In this document: in pieces, positions 48,168 through 57,024 of the stretch
Layout of the letters: each line of letters begins with the position of its first letter
Numbering within the stretch: position 1 is the stretch's first letter
Assembly: GCF_015689195.1 (NCBI RefSeq)
Contig: NZ_CP065044.1
Location: forward strand, 2,232,001 to 2,296,000
Direction of reading: 5' to 3'
Origin: Pectobacterium aroidearum
Lineage (GTDB): Bacteria; Pseudomonadota; Gammaproteobacteria; Enterobacterales; Enterobacteriaceae
DNA length: 64,000 bases
Translations under genes and position numbers: made by a program
Notes under the pieces: model-generated
The model's database searches: none
Told to the model about the DNA's origin: nothing
What the model saw: only the letters and a program-made list of their open reading frames with translations

Positions 48168-48248
48168 TGCTTATCAAGCAAGTATTAATCTTGTTTAAAA
48201 AAAACCAAAGTTATCTCTCATTGATAGGGGCAAGATTTGCTGATGAAT

Positions 48249-48273
48249 ACAACTTAGAAACGATTTAAGTTGT
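48249..48273. promoter_or_regulatory. Candidate RdgA operator 2
   Basis: ACAACTTA (48249-48256) and TAAGTTGT (48266-48273) form a perfect eight-base inverted repeat around nine bases, sharing its half-site with the element at 48154. The rest of 48182-48531 shows nothing else I can name. Confidence 0.55.
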
Positions 48274-48531
48274 TTTTTGGGGGCAGCAAACTCGCTTGGA
48301 TAAGTGAGACAACGTCGGCATTACTGACGACTATCAAAAATCCTAATAAATATCATGCAGTCATAGTATCATCTTATTCCACCCCTGATTTGCTTTAAAG
48401 GTGTATTTCACTTGATCTAAATCACAATCCGACCGCATGCATTTTGCTCTTATGAAAATCCCGCTGTGGGAAATATAACCAATCAATTCGTTTCATTAAG
48501 CATGCGCATGACTGCGTGTCGCGGAGGATGT

Positions 48532-48789
48532 ATGTCTGTAATTCGCACGTGTTTAAGTCTGTTTGGTGGTGATACGGTAATTGTTCGATGTGCAAATACA
48601 TTTGAAGTACAAATGAGCAATGGTGAACAGGAAGCGCTAGCTGAAGAGAATAGTGCTACGCAGGATTCTATTTGCTGCCATGCGGAAGGCGAAGTGTATT
48701 TAACGGTACCTTATACTGGGATTTGGGATGTCGTGATCCGAGCAAAAAATGACACACCTGAGCATTCAATAACCTATTTCCCTGCCTGA
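48532..48789 (+). CDS. DUF1883-like small protein
   Basis: An 85-residue beta-rich protein. The pattern LFGGDTVIVRCANTFEVQMS at the start, then EVYLTVPYTGIWDVVIRAKND and ITYFPA at the end, resembles DUF1883, a small domain found alone or fused to TIR domains. Function is unknown. ATG 48532 follows GGAGG at four bases; an in-frame frame from 48466 would add 22 residues lacking homology. It lies upstream of the GGDEF-EAL gene on the same strand, 395 bases away, and need not be cotranscribed. Confidence 0.7.
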   Translation: MSVIRTCLSLFGGDTVIVRCANTFEVQMSNGEQEALAEENSATQDSICCHAEGEVYLTVPYTGIWDVVIRAKNDTPEHSITYFPA

Positions 48790-49184
48790 TGATTCTCCGG
48801 TTGGTTATATTCTGTTAATAACTTGATAATATGTTGTCGTTATCCTGTCGTGAAGGCTTGAATATACCAACCGTTCCCTTTCTTTTTGGCCTCCATCGTT
48901 CAACGTTGTGAGTACGTCGCTATCTTTCTATTTCGCTTTTCATCTATCATCTTAATTGACACTTCCACTTGTTATTATTAATGATTCGAAGGGATGATAG
49001 AGTCTGGATCTTTTGCCATACTCAACACTCAGCCACCGCGCGTCGTGATTCTAGGCAAGAGAAGGGGCTTTGGTTTGATAACGCGGGCCCGCTGTTCTTA
49101 TCGTGCTCATTGCTGCAACATTTTGGATTTATAGCTAAATTTTTGTCTAATCTGAACATTAAATACGATGGGAGGGGGGAACCC
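48790..49184. other. Gene-free interval before the GGDEF-EAL gene
   Basis: No supported gene, strong hairpin or recognisable operator. It should hold the promoter of the downstream diguanylate cyclase/phosphodiesterase gene. Confidence 0.5.
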
Positions 49185-51353
49185 ATGAGCCGTGCCCCAG
49201 TAAGCAAAGATGAAGACAAACGTCTTGCTGCTCTTCGTGAGTATGGAATTAAGAACGTATTATTTGACCCGAGTCTGAGTAACCTGATTAGCCTGGCCGC
49301 TAACATCTTTAATGTGCCCATCGTTTTGGTGTCGTTAGTGGAGGCTGAACGCCAACTGTTTGCTGCCAGCGTGGGGGTTCCTTTTTGTGAAACGTCTCGC
49401 GATATCTCTTTCTGTGCGCATACGATCCTGAAGAAAAAGATCATGGTGGTGCCTGATGCACTCAAGGATGCGCGTTTTAGAAATAACCCGCTGGTGGTGG
49501 GCGTTCCTTACATTCGTTTTTATGCTGGCATTCCTTTAATTACGCCGTCCGGGCATGCCATTGGCACCTTATGCATTATCGACTTGAAACCCCGATCGAC
49601 ATTCACTAAACGTGATGAGCATAATTTGCAGGATTTGGCTTCATTAGTGATGGACAAGCTGGAAATGCGGCGTCTGGAGCTGGCGCGTAAAGCCAGTCAG
49701 GTTCGTTTTGAAAATATTGCCAATACCTCGCCTGATACCATTCTGTGCGTTAATGAGAAGGGGATGATTACCTTCTGGAATACCGCTGCGGAACATATGC
49801 TGGAATATACTGACGAAGAAATCATTGGCCGCAGTATTAATACCATCGTGCCCGATGCCTTTGTTGTGCAGCTTAATCACCTGGTTACCGATCGTGATTC
49901 GCTGATGAAAGGCGTGACGCTGGAACTGAATGTGCAAGCCAAAAGCGGTAGCCTGGTTCCGGTTGAATTGTCGGTTTCAATGTGGGAAGACAACGACAAT
50001 ATTAGCTATGGCGCAATATTGCGTGACATTACAGAGCGGCGGCGCAACGAAGAACGCCTGTTTTTGCTGGCGCATTTGGATCCGTTAACCGGATTGGCAA
50101 ACCGAACGCTGCTGACATCCAATCTGGAAACAGCGCTAAAGAATGAACCTGCGGTCTGCATCATGATGGTGGATCTGGACGGGTTTAAAGATGTGAATGA
50201 CAGCCTGGGGCATTCCAGCGGCGATAATATTCTGGTGCACGTTGCTAAAAAAATAAAAGCTACGGTTCGCTCCGGTGATGTGGTGGCGCGAATGGGCGGG
50301 GATGAATTTGCGCTGTTGTTTCCCGGTCTGAATGATAAAAAAGTCGCGGGCAAAATTGCTGAGCAAATTATTCATGAAATTTCGCAGGCGATGATTATTG
50401 ACGATCATCAAATCAATATTAGCGCCAGCATTGGCGCGGTGTTGTATCCAGAATATGGGCTGACCGTGCAGGATCTTTTGACCAGCGCGGATTTAGCACT
50501 GTATCAGGCGAAATCCGAAGGTCGAAACTGTTACCGCTTTTTTACGCGCGAACTGCTTGAAGTCTTTCAGGCCAAGCATGCCTTCCAGCTCGAGTTTGTG
50601 CGGGCTTACGAGCAGCATGAATTTGAGATGTTTTATCAGCCACAGGTGAAGCTGGCGACAAATGAGATTGTTGGCGCAGAGGCGCTGCTGCGCTGGCGTC
50701 ACCCGGAAAGAGGGTTACTTAGCCCTGCCGCCTTTCTTACCGCGCTGGAGAATGGCCCGTGGGCTGAGCGAGTCGGTGATTGGATCGTCGAAACGGCATG
50801 CCGACAGGCGGCGGAATGGTGTCGGGAGAGTGACCGCTATTTCCGCATCAGCATTAATCTTTTCAGCGCACAGTTTCGTACCGGCATGTTGGCGCAAAAA
50901 ATTATGGATATCCTTGCGCGTACAGGATTGCAGCCAAGCTCGCTGGAACTGGAAATCACGGAAAATATCATCCTGCGTTATGATGAAAATATGCTGCAAC
51001 CGTTGAAGGCGCTGCGTGACGCGGGAATCGGTATTGCCTTTGATGACTATGGGACGGGCTATGCGTCGCTCAGTATGCTGAAAAACTACCCGGTGACGCG
51101 GTTGAAGATCGATCAGACTTTTGTCAGAACCATGTGTGAATCTCCGCCTGACGCGGCGATTGTCCGGGCGATCCTGTATCTCGGGAAAAGTTTTGGCTTG
51201 GGCGTAATTGCAGAGGGTGTGGAAACATTAGAACAGAGCGAACGACTGCGGGGCAAAGGGTGTGAGGAAGCACAGGGATACCTGTTTGGGCATCCGATGC
51301 CTGCGGAGGAGTTTACTCAGCTACTGAAATTGAATAAGCCCATAGACGTTTAA
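49185..51353 (+). CDS. GAF-PAS-GGDEF-EAL cyclic-di-GMP enzyme
   Basis: A 722-residue soluble signalling protein for cyclic-di-GMP turnover. It has an N-terminal GAF domain (about residues 20-165), a PAS domain (about 175-290), a GGDEF domain with an intact GGDEF (371-375) and the RSGD inhibitory site five residues before it (362-365), then an EAL domain with EALLRW (Glu499), the Asp pair in DDYGTGYASL and AEGVET. Both catalytic halves look competent. No membrane helices. ATG 49185 follows an extreme purine tract GGGAGGGGGG; an in-frame start at 48969 is much less likely. Confidence 0.92.
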   Translation: MSRAPVSKDEDKRLAALREYGIKNVLFDPSLSNLISLAANIFNVPIVLVSLVEAERQLFAASVGVPFCETSRDISFCAHTILKKKIMVVPDALKDARFRNNPLVVGVPYIRFYAGIPLITPSGHAIGTLCIIDLKPRSTFTKRDEHNLQDLASLVMDKLEMRRLELARKASQVRFENIANTSPDTILCVNEKGMITFWNTAAEHMLEYTDEEIIGRSINTIVPDAFVVQLNHLVTDRDSLMKGVTLELNVQAKSGSLVPVELSVSMWEDNDNISYGAILRDITERRRNEERLFLLAHLDPLTGLANRTLLTSNLETALKNEPAVCIMMVDLDGFKDVNDSLGHSSGDNILVHVAKKIKATVRSGDVVARMGGDEFALLFPGLNDKKVAGKIAEQIIHEISQAMIIDDHQINISASIGAVLYPEYGLTVQDLLTSADLALYQAKSEGRNCYRFFTRELLEVFQAKHAFQLEFVRAYEQHEFEMFYQPQVKLATNEIVGAEALLRWRHPERGLLSPAAFLTALENGPWAERVGDWIVETACRQAAEWCRESDRYFRISINLFSAQFRTGMLAQKIMDILARTGLQPSSLELEITENIILRYDENMLQPLKALRDAGIGIAFDDYGTGYASLSMLKNYPVTRLKIDQTFVRTMCESPPDAAIVRAILYLGKSFGLGVIAEGVETLEQSERLRGKGCEEAQGYLFGHPMPAEEFTQLLKLNKPIDV

Positions 51354-51396
51354 GTTCGTAAATAGACGGATAACGGTGTGCGAGCTCTCTTTTCTC

Positions 51397-51420
51397 AAAA
51401 GCCAGCGTTCGCTGGCTTTC
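51397..51420 (+). terminator. Hairpin after the GGDEF-EAL gene
   Basis: AAAAGCCAGCG / CGCTGGCTTT is a near-perfect inverted repeat with a two-base centre; T-run is only three. Likely terminator. Confidence 0.6.
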
Positions 51421-51518
51421 ATACTTTCGCGCTGCACACGAAGCTAACAGACTAAAAAGTGGAATCCGGATCACATTTTTTCTATAGTGCAGGCTTGTAA
51501 ACCTGTACCGGATGTCCC

Positions 51519-53264
51519 GTGCACGAAATATTTGAGATGCTCCTTGCGGTCTTTGACCGCGCCGCGCTGATGCTGATTTGCCTGTTTTTCCTCACCAGAA
51601 CACGCCAGTTCCGGCAATTACTGCAAAAAGAGCAACACTCGCCGGGAGAGCGAGCGACGGTGACCGCCATCTTTTCACTGTTTGCGCTGTTCGGTACCTA
51701 TTCCGGTATTAATGTTGAAGGGTCGCTCGTCAACGTGCGCGTCATTGCCGTGATGTCTGGCGGTATTCTCTTCGGCCCCTGGGTGGGGATTGCGACGGGT
51801 ATCATTGCGGGAGTGCACCGTTATCTCATTGATATCGATGGTATCACTTCCGTGCCTTGCCTGATTACCAGCATCATCGCCGGTATCACTTCTGGCTACA
51901 TCAATAAGAAAGTCAAAAAAGAGCAGCAGTGGAGCATCGGGATTCTGGGCGGCATGTTGTGTGAGTCGTTAACTATGCTGCTGGTTGTGGCATGGGCGAC
52001 GCCTATCGCGTTAGGGCTGGATATTGTTTCAAAAATTGCGGTGCCGATGATTCTCGGCTCTGTTTGTATTGGCCTGATCGTCTTGCTGGTACAGAGCGTG
52101 GCGAATGAAAAAGAGGTGATTGCTGCCAGGCAAGCCAAGCTCGCACTGGATATCGCGCATAAAACTCTGCCGTATTTCCGCAATATTAACAGTGATTCAC
52201 TGACGGCTATCTGTCGCATTATTCGCACCGAGATTAATGCGGACGCGGTGGCGATAACGAATACGCAGCATATTCAGGCTTATGTGGGGATTGGGGAAGA
52301 AAAATATAATATCGGCCACGACATTATCAGTCCAATGACGCAACAGGCGATTCATGACGGGAAAATCATCATTAAAAATAATGATGAACAGCACCTGACG
52401 CCGGAAATCCATTCGATGATTGTCATTCCGTTGTGGGAACATGGGCAGGTGACCGGGACGCTGAAAATTTATTATCGTCATGCCCACAAAATTACCTATT
52501 CATTACGCGTGATGGCCGTCGGTTTATCACAAATCATGTCAACGCAAATTGAGGTATCCCGCACCGAGCAACTGCGTGATATGGCAAATAAGGCGGAACT
52601 GAGAGCGCTGCAAAGTAAAATCAATCCGCACTTTCTTTTTAATGCGCTGAACGCGATCTCCTCATCGATTCGTATTAATCCCGATACCGCGCGTCAGTTG
52701 GTGATCAATCTGTCTCGGTATTTGCGCTATAACCTTGAGCTTAACGATGATGCGCTGATCGATATAAAAAAAGAGCTGTACCAAATACAGGATTATATCG
52801 CGATTGAGCAGGCGCGATTTGGCGCCAAGCTCACGGTGATTTACGACATCGATGACGATCTGGCGTATAAGATCCCCAGCTTATTAATTCAGCCGCTGGT
52901 AGAAAACGCGATTGTGCATGGTATTCAGCCTTGCAGAGGTAAAGGAACCGTGGTGCTGTCCGTGAAGGAGCAGGGCGACAGATTGCTGGTGGCGGTAAAA
53001 GACACGGGGCACGGCATCAGTCAGGAAACGATGGATCGCGTCGCGCGCAATGAACTACCAGGGAATAAAATCGGCCTGCTGAATGTCCATCACCGGGTTC
53101 GCCTGCTCTATGGCGATGGTCTGCATATTCGCCGGTTGGAACCCGGAACCGAGATTTATTTCTACATCCCACGAGAAGATAAAATACCGTCGGCCTTGCC
53201 GGATACCGTTCAGGTGCCGCAGCCGGGATATTCTGCTGCTGAACAAACAGGAGGCAACCCATGA
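51519..53264 (+). CDS. ypdA: YpdA (PyrS), LytS-type pyruvate-sensing histidine kinase
   Basis: Sensor of the YpdAB (PyrSR) two-component system, which responds to extracellular pyruvate in E. coli. The 581-residue protein begins with a 5TM-LytS domain (about residues 5-195), then a GAF domain (about 220-345), then a His-kinase domain with the phospho-acceptor His371 in [19 protein letters not shown] and ATPase motifs [10 protein letters not shown] and [13 protein letters not shown]. Long blocks are identical to E. coli YpdA. The start is GTG 51519 (MHEIF as in E. coli). Its C-terminal tail (residues about 555-581) is divergent. It overlaps ypdB by four bases. Confidence 0.96.
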   Translation: MHEIFEMLLAVFDRAALMLICLFFLTRTRQFRQLLQKEQHSPGERATVTAIFSLFALFGTYSGINVEGSLVNVRVIAVMSGGILFGPWVGIATGIIAGVHRYLIDIDGITSVPCLITSIIAGITSGYINKKVKKEQQWSIGILGGMLCESLTMLLVVAWATPIALGLDIVSKIAVPMILGSVCIGLIVLLVQSVANEKEVIAARQAKLALDIAHKTLPYFRNINSDSLTAICRIIRTEINADAVAITNTQHIQAYVGIGEEKYNIGHDIISPMTQQAIHDGKIIIKNNDEQHLTPEIHSMIVIPLWEHGQVTGTLKIYYRHAHKITYSLRVMAVGLSQIMSTQIEVSRTEQLRDMANKAELRALQSKINPHFLFNALNAISSSIRINPDTARQLVINLSRYLRYNLELNDDALIDIKKELYQIQDYIAIEQARFGAKLTVIYDIDDDLAYKIPSLLIQPLVENAIVHGIQPCRGKGTVVLSVKEQGDRLLVAVKDTGHGISQETMDRVARNELPGNKIGLLNVHHRVRLLYGDGLHIRRLEPGTEIYFYIPREDKIPSALPDTVQVPQPGYSAAEQTGGNP

Positions 53265-54010
53265 AAGCCATTATTGTTGAAGATGAGTTCCTCGCGCAGC
53301 AAGAGCTGAGTTACCTCATCAAACAGCACAGTAATATTACGATTGAGGCGACATTTGATGACGGACTGGATGTACTGAAGTATCTGCAACATAACGAGGT
53401 CGATGCGATCTTTCTGGATATCAATATTCCCTCGTTGGACGGCGTCTGGCTGGCGCAAAATATCAGCAAATTTGCACATAAGCCCTACATTATTTTTATT
53501 ACCGCGTACAAAGAACATGCGGTGGAAGCCTTTGAGGTCGAAGCCTTTGATTACATTCTTAAGCCGTATCATGAATCACGTATTGTCACGATGCTGCGTA
53601 AGCTGGAAGCAACCTGGCAACAGCAGAAAATGGCATCCGCTGTCGAAACCGGCGCGGCGTCTGGCGCACCGAGAAGCGCACAGCACACCATTAACCTGAT
53701 GAAAGACGAGCGAATTATCGTGACGGATATTAACAATATCTATTACGCCGCGGCGCAGGAAAAGGTCACGCTGGTTTATACCCGACGTGAGGAATTCATC
53801 ATGCCGATGAATATTACGGAATTCTGTAGCCGTTTGCCGGAAGAGTACTTCTTCCGCTGCCACCGTTCTTACTGCGTCAACCTGACGAAAATCCGTGAAA
53901 TTGTGCCGTGGTTTAACAATACTTATATCCTGCGATTGAACGATCTGGATTTTGAAGTGCCGGTAAGCCGGAGCAAGATAAAGGCATTCAGGTCATTGAT
54001 GCGTCTTTAA
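53261..54010 (+). CDS. ypdB: YpdB (PyrR), LytTR response regulator
   Basis: The 249-residue partner of YpdA. The receiver domain (1-120) holds phospho-Asp53 ([10 protein letters not shown]) and the LytTR DNA-binding domain covers about 138-245 ([25 protein letters not shown], and [15 protein letters not shown]). ATG 53261 overlaps the ypdA stop, with AGGAGG upstream, so translation is coupled. Its stop is two bases before a consensus YpdB tandem operator, and the next gene is the family's known type of target. Confidence 0.96.
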   Translation: MKAIIVEDEFLAQQELSYLIKQHSNITIEATFDDGLDVLKYLQHNEVDAIFLDINIPSLDGVWLAQNISKFAHKPYIIFITAYKEHAVEAFEVEAFDYILKPYHESRIVTMLRKLEATWQQQKMASAVETGAASGAPRSAQHTINLMKDERIIVTDINNIYYAAAQEKVTLVYTRREEFIMPMNITEFCSRLPEEYFFRCHRSYCVNLTKIREIVPWFNNTYILRLNDLDFEVPVSRSKIKAFRSLMRL

Positions 54011-54011
54011 A

Positions 54012-54042
54012 GGCATTTCATTCCGCGTTTCAGGCATCTCAT
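54012..54042 (+). promoter_or_regulatory. YpdB tandem operator
   Basis: GGCATTTCAT (54012-54021), 11 bases, GGCATCTCAT (54033-54042) matches the published E. coli YpdB site, two GGCATTTCAT repeats with an 11-base spacer, with one mismatch. A -10 TATACT lies at 54076-54081, preceded at 16 bases by TCAACC. Confidence 0.9.
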
Positions 54043-54058
54043 TCCCCATTCGATCAAC

Positions 54059-54141
54059 CACTGTCAGCCCGCTTGTATACTGGCCTCAGCCCATAAGCTG
54101 ACAGTGTTTTGATAGATTTTTTCTTCTCCACATCAGCTTAT
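54059..54141 (+). other. Overlapping inverted repeats in the transporter leader
   Basis: CACTGTCAG (54059-54067) pairs with CTGACAGTG (54098-54106); ATAAGCTGA (54093-54101) pairs with TCAGCTTAT (54133-54141). They share CTGA at 54098-54101, so only one hairpin can form at a time, and the second is followed by ATTTTTT. Confidence 0.5.
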
Positions 54142-54194
54142 ATTTTTTAGCGTACCGAGTGAATCGGACCACTTTTTGATGTAGGGGAAAACCC

Positions 54195-55418
54195 ATGAAT
54201 ACCAAACCTGCTAATCGGGGATTGATTGTCCTCGGAACCATTATCACCCAAATGGGACTTGGCACTATTTACACCTGGAGTTTGTTCAATCAGCCGCTGG
54301 TGGACAAATTTGGCTGGACGCTGAGTTCAGTAGCAACAACGTTTTCCATCACCAGTTTCTGTCTGGCATTTGCCACGCTATTTGCCGGTAAGTTTCAGGA
54401 GCGTATTGGTCTGCGTCGTTTGACCATGGTTGCTGGTATTGCGCTCGGGGCAGGGCTGATGGCGAGTGCGGTGAGCCCGTCGCTGACGCTGATTTATCTG
54501 CTAATGGGCGTGGTTGTTGGTTTTGCTGACGGTACGGCTTACATCACGACGCTGTCCAACCTGATCAAATGGTTCCCTAATCGCAAAGGGTTAATCGCGG
54601 GGATTTCTGTTGGCGCATTTGGTACCGGAAGTCTGCTGTTCAAATACGTAAACAGCTTTTTGATTGCGGAAGTCGGTGTGTCGGAAGCCTTTTTCTACTG
54701 GGGCGTTATCGTCATGGCGATGATTCTGGTCGGCAGCTCACTGCTGAAAGAGCCTGCTGCGGTTCAGGTTCAACAGACTGCGGTTCAGGGACAGACGCGT
54801 GATTTCTCGCTGGCTGAAATGTTGGCAACGAAAGAATCGTATTTGCTGTTTATTATCTTCTTCACCGCATGCATGAGTGGCCTGTATTTGATCGGTATTG
54901 TAAAAGATATCGGTGTACAAATGGCCGGAATGGATATGGCGATGGCGGCGAATGCCGTGTCGGCGATTGCAATTTTTAATACCGTGGGACGTATTGTGCT
55001 TGGCGCGCTTTCTGACAGTGTCGGGCGTATGCGGGTAATCAGCTTTACGCTGTTCGTGACGATTCTCGCGGTCTCCGTGATGACATTCCTGCCGCTGAAT
55101 CCGGTGCTGTTCTTTATCTGTGTCAGCGCGATTGCTTTCTGCTTTGGTGGCAATATTACGGTATTCCCTGCGATTGTCGGCGACTTCTTTGGCCTGAAAA
55201 ATCACAGCAAAAACTACGGCGTCATTTATCAGGGATTCGGCATTGGCGCGTTGTCTGGCTCGTTTATCGCCGCTCAGCTAGGGGGCTTCCAGGCTACATT
55301 TATGGCAATCATCATTATGTCTGTCGTTTCTCTGCTGATTACCTTGTGGGTCAAACCACCTAAACATCAACCGGTCAGCACTTCACTACGTGCGGATATG
55401 GCACACGCACAAAGTTAA
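54195..55418 (+). CDS. YhjX-like MFS transporter
   Basis: A 407-residue, 12-helix major facilitator protein of the oxalate/formate antiporter-like group. Its opening GTIITQMGLGTIYTWSLFN, the YITTLSNLIKWFPNRKGLI block and FTACMSGLYLIGIVKDI closely follow E. coli YhjX, the main target of YpdB, whose likely substrate is pyruvate or a related acid. In E. coli yhjX is unlinked to ypdAB; here it is immediately downstream with the operator between, so sensing and transport form one locus. The start follows AGGGG at seven bases. Confidence 0.9.
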   Translation: MNTKPANRGLIVLGTIITQMGLGTIYTWSLFNQPLVDKFGWTLSSVATTFSITSFCLAFATLFAGKFQERIGLRRLTMVAGIALGAGLMASAVSPSLTLIYLLMGVVVGFADGTAYITTLSNLIKWFPNRKGLIAGISVGAFGTGSLLFKYVNSFLIAEVGVSEAFFYWGVIVMAMILVGSSLLKEPAAVQVQQTAVQGQTRDFSLAEMLATKESYLLFIIFFTACMSGLYLIGIVKDIGVQMAGMDMAMAANAVSAIAIFNTVGRIVLGALSDSVGRMRVISFTLFVTILAVSVMTFLPLNPVLFFICVSAIAFCFGGNITVFPAIVGDFFGLKNHSKNYGVIYQGFGIGALSGSFIAAQLGGFQATFMAIIIMSVVSLLITLWVKPPKHQPVSTSLRADMAHAQS

Positions 55419-55427
55419 TTGCATATC

Positions 55428-55457
55428 GTGGCGGGCAGACGACGTTCTGCTCGCCAC
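55428..55457. terminator. Hairpin after the transporter gene
   Basis: Twelve-base-pair stem GTGGCGGGCAGA / TCTGCTCGCCAC (one G-T pair) with a six-base loop, ten bases past the stop. No T-run follows. Confidence 0.65.
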
Positions 55458-55521
55458 AAGATTGTCCTGTCATAGCCCTCTCTTACTTGCTGAAATATCG
55501 CGATACAGTTCACCACTTCCC

Positions 55522-55539
55522 CAGTCATCTCCATGTCAC
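55522..55539 (+). promoter_or_regulatory. Pho box upstream of the solute-binding protein gene
   Basis: CAGTCAT, four bases, ATGTCAC matches the PhoB box (two CTGTCAT direct repeats, four bases apart) at six of seven positions in each half. A further isolated CTGTCAT lies at 55467-55473. In E. coli the ugp genes are PhoB-activated. Confidence 0.65.
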
Positions 55540-55572
55540 AGGTAAATCCTAGCGTCGTTATCAGCGCCGCAT

Positions 55573-55633
55573 TTTCCTAAAACACATTTTCCAAAACGAC
55601 ACTTTCCTAAAAGCAGCGATTTTTTCCTAAAAA
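55573..55633. repeat. Four direct TTTCC(T)AAAA repeats in a leader
   Basis: Units begin at 55573, 55588, 55603 and 55623 (steps of 15, 15 and 20) and the last ends 23 bases before the start codon at 55657. Confidence 0.8.
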
Positions 55634-55656
55634 CAAAGAGTACCGGAGAAAACATC

Positions 55657-56994
55657 ATGACGATTCGGTTTAGGTTCACGTCCGTTTTTCTGATGCTGTT
55701 AAATATGGTCTTGCTCGTCCCGCTGTCTGCCAGGGCAGCCGTTGAACTGACGTTTTGGCATGGCATGGACAGTAACCTGAACACGGAATTGATACGGTTG
55801 GTCAACCGATTTAACGAATCTCAGACCCTGTACCATGTTGAACCCATCTATAAGGGCAGCTATGAACAGACGCTGGCCGCGGGTATTGCCGCTTATCGCA
55901 CCGGTAACGCCCCGGATATTTTGCAGGTTTATGATGTTGGTACGCCGAATATGATACACAGCGGGGCGGTTATCCCGGTGTTCGACCTGTTCAAACAGGT
56001 GGGTATCGATAATGACGAAAAAGCCTTTCTGCCCGCAGTGGCGCTGTTTTACAGCGACAGCCAGACCGGACATCTGATTTCCCAGCCGTTTAACAGTTCA
56101 ACGCCCGTTCTTTACTACAACAAAGATGCGTTTATTAAGGCAGGGCTCGATCCTGATAAGCCACCGCGAACCTGGAATGAGCTGGAGTACGATGCGGCGC
56201 GATTGCGTCAGAGTGGGATGACGTGCGGCTACACGAATGCGGGGCAGCAGGGCTGGATATTACTGGAAGCGTTTAGCGTGTGGAACGGGCTGCCGATCGC
56301 GACGAAAAACAATGGTTTCGACGGTGTCGATGCGCATCTGTTGGTGAACGGTCCGTTGCAGGTCGCACACATTACCCAGCTTGCGGAGATGATGAAAAAG
56401 AACGAATTCAGCTATTTCGGCCGCAATGATGAGGGTACTGCGCGCTTTTATAACGGCGACTGCGGCATCTTGACCACCTCGTCGGGCGGGCTACGCAAGA
56501 TTCAGAACTATGCCAAATTTCACTACGGTGTTGGCATGCTGCCCTACAGTGAAGAGGTTAAAGGCGCGCCACAGAATACGTTTATCGGCGGAGCAAGCCT
56601 TTGGGTCATGAAAGGGAAAGCGACCTCGCATTATCAAGGTATTGCTGAATTCCTGCATTTCCTGACGCTGCCGGAAAATGCGGCCGAATGGCATCAGATG
56701 ACGGGCTATCTACCGGTGACACAACCCGCTTACGAACTCACGCGCGAGCAGGGGTTTTATGTCAGATACCCCGGCAGCGATGTTGCTATGAAACAGCTTA
56801 CCAATAAACCGCCACTGCCTTATACGCGCGGGTTCCGCTTGGGCAATATGCCGCAAATTCGCACCATCATGGATGAAGAGTTGGAGAAAGTCTGGGCAGA
56901 ACAGGAAACGCCACAACAGGCGCTGGACAATGTGGTTTCGCGGGGCGATCTCCTGTTGCAGCATTTCGCGCAGTCGGTTTCCCGTCATTCGTGA
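55657..56994 (+). CDS. UgpB-like glycerol-3-phosphate/phosphodiester-binding protein
   Basis: A 445-residue periplasmic solute-binding protein of family 1. The signal peptide ends SARAA (about residue 28). [20 protein letters not shown], the LYYNKDAF block and [24 protein letters not shown] follow UgpB, which binds glycerol-3-phosphate and glycerophosphodiesters. It is followed after 30 bases by a glycerophosphodiester phosphodiesterase, which supports that ligand. No UgpA, UgpE or UgpC is next to it. ATG 55657 follows GGAG at eight bases. A Pho box lies upstream. Confidence 0.88.
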   Translation: MTIRFRFTSVFLMLLNMVLLVPLSARAAVELTFWHGMDSNLNTELIRLVNRFNESQTLYHVEPIYKGSYEQTLAAGIAAYRTGNAPDILQVYDVGTPNMIHSGAVIPVFDLFKQVGIDNDEKAFLPAVALFYSDSQTGHLISQPFNSSTPVLYYNKDAFIKAGLDPDKPPRTWNELEYDAARLRQSGMTCGYTNAGQQGWILLEAFSVWNGLPIATKNNGFDGVDAHLLVNGPLQVAHITQLAEMMKKNEFSYFGRNDEGTARFYNGDCGILTTSSGGLRKIQNYAKFHYGVGMLPYSEEVKGAPQNTFIGGASLWVMKGKATSHYQGIAEFLHFLTLPENAAEWHQMTGYLPVTQPAYELTREQGFYVRYPGSDVAMKQLTNKPPLPYTRGFRLGNMPQIRTIMDEELEKVWAEQETPQQALDNVVSRGDLLLQHFAQSVSRHS

Positions 56995-57024
56995 TATTCC
57001 CCGTTTATTTGGAGCTTTCGACTG

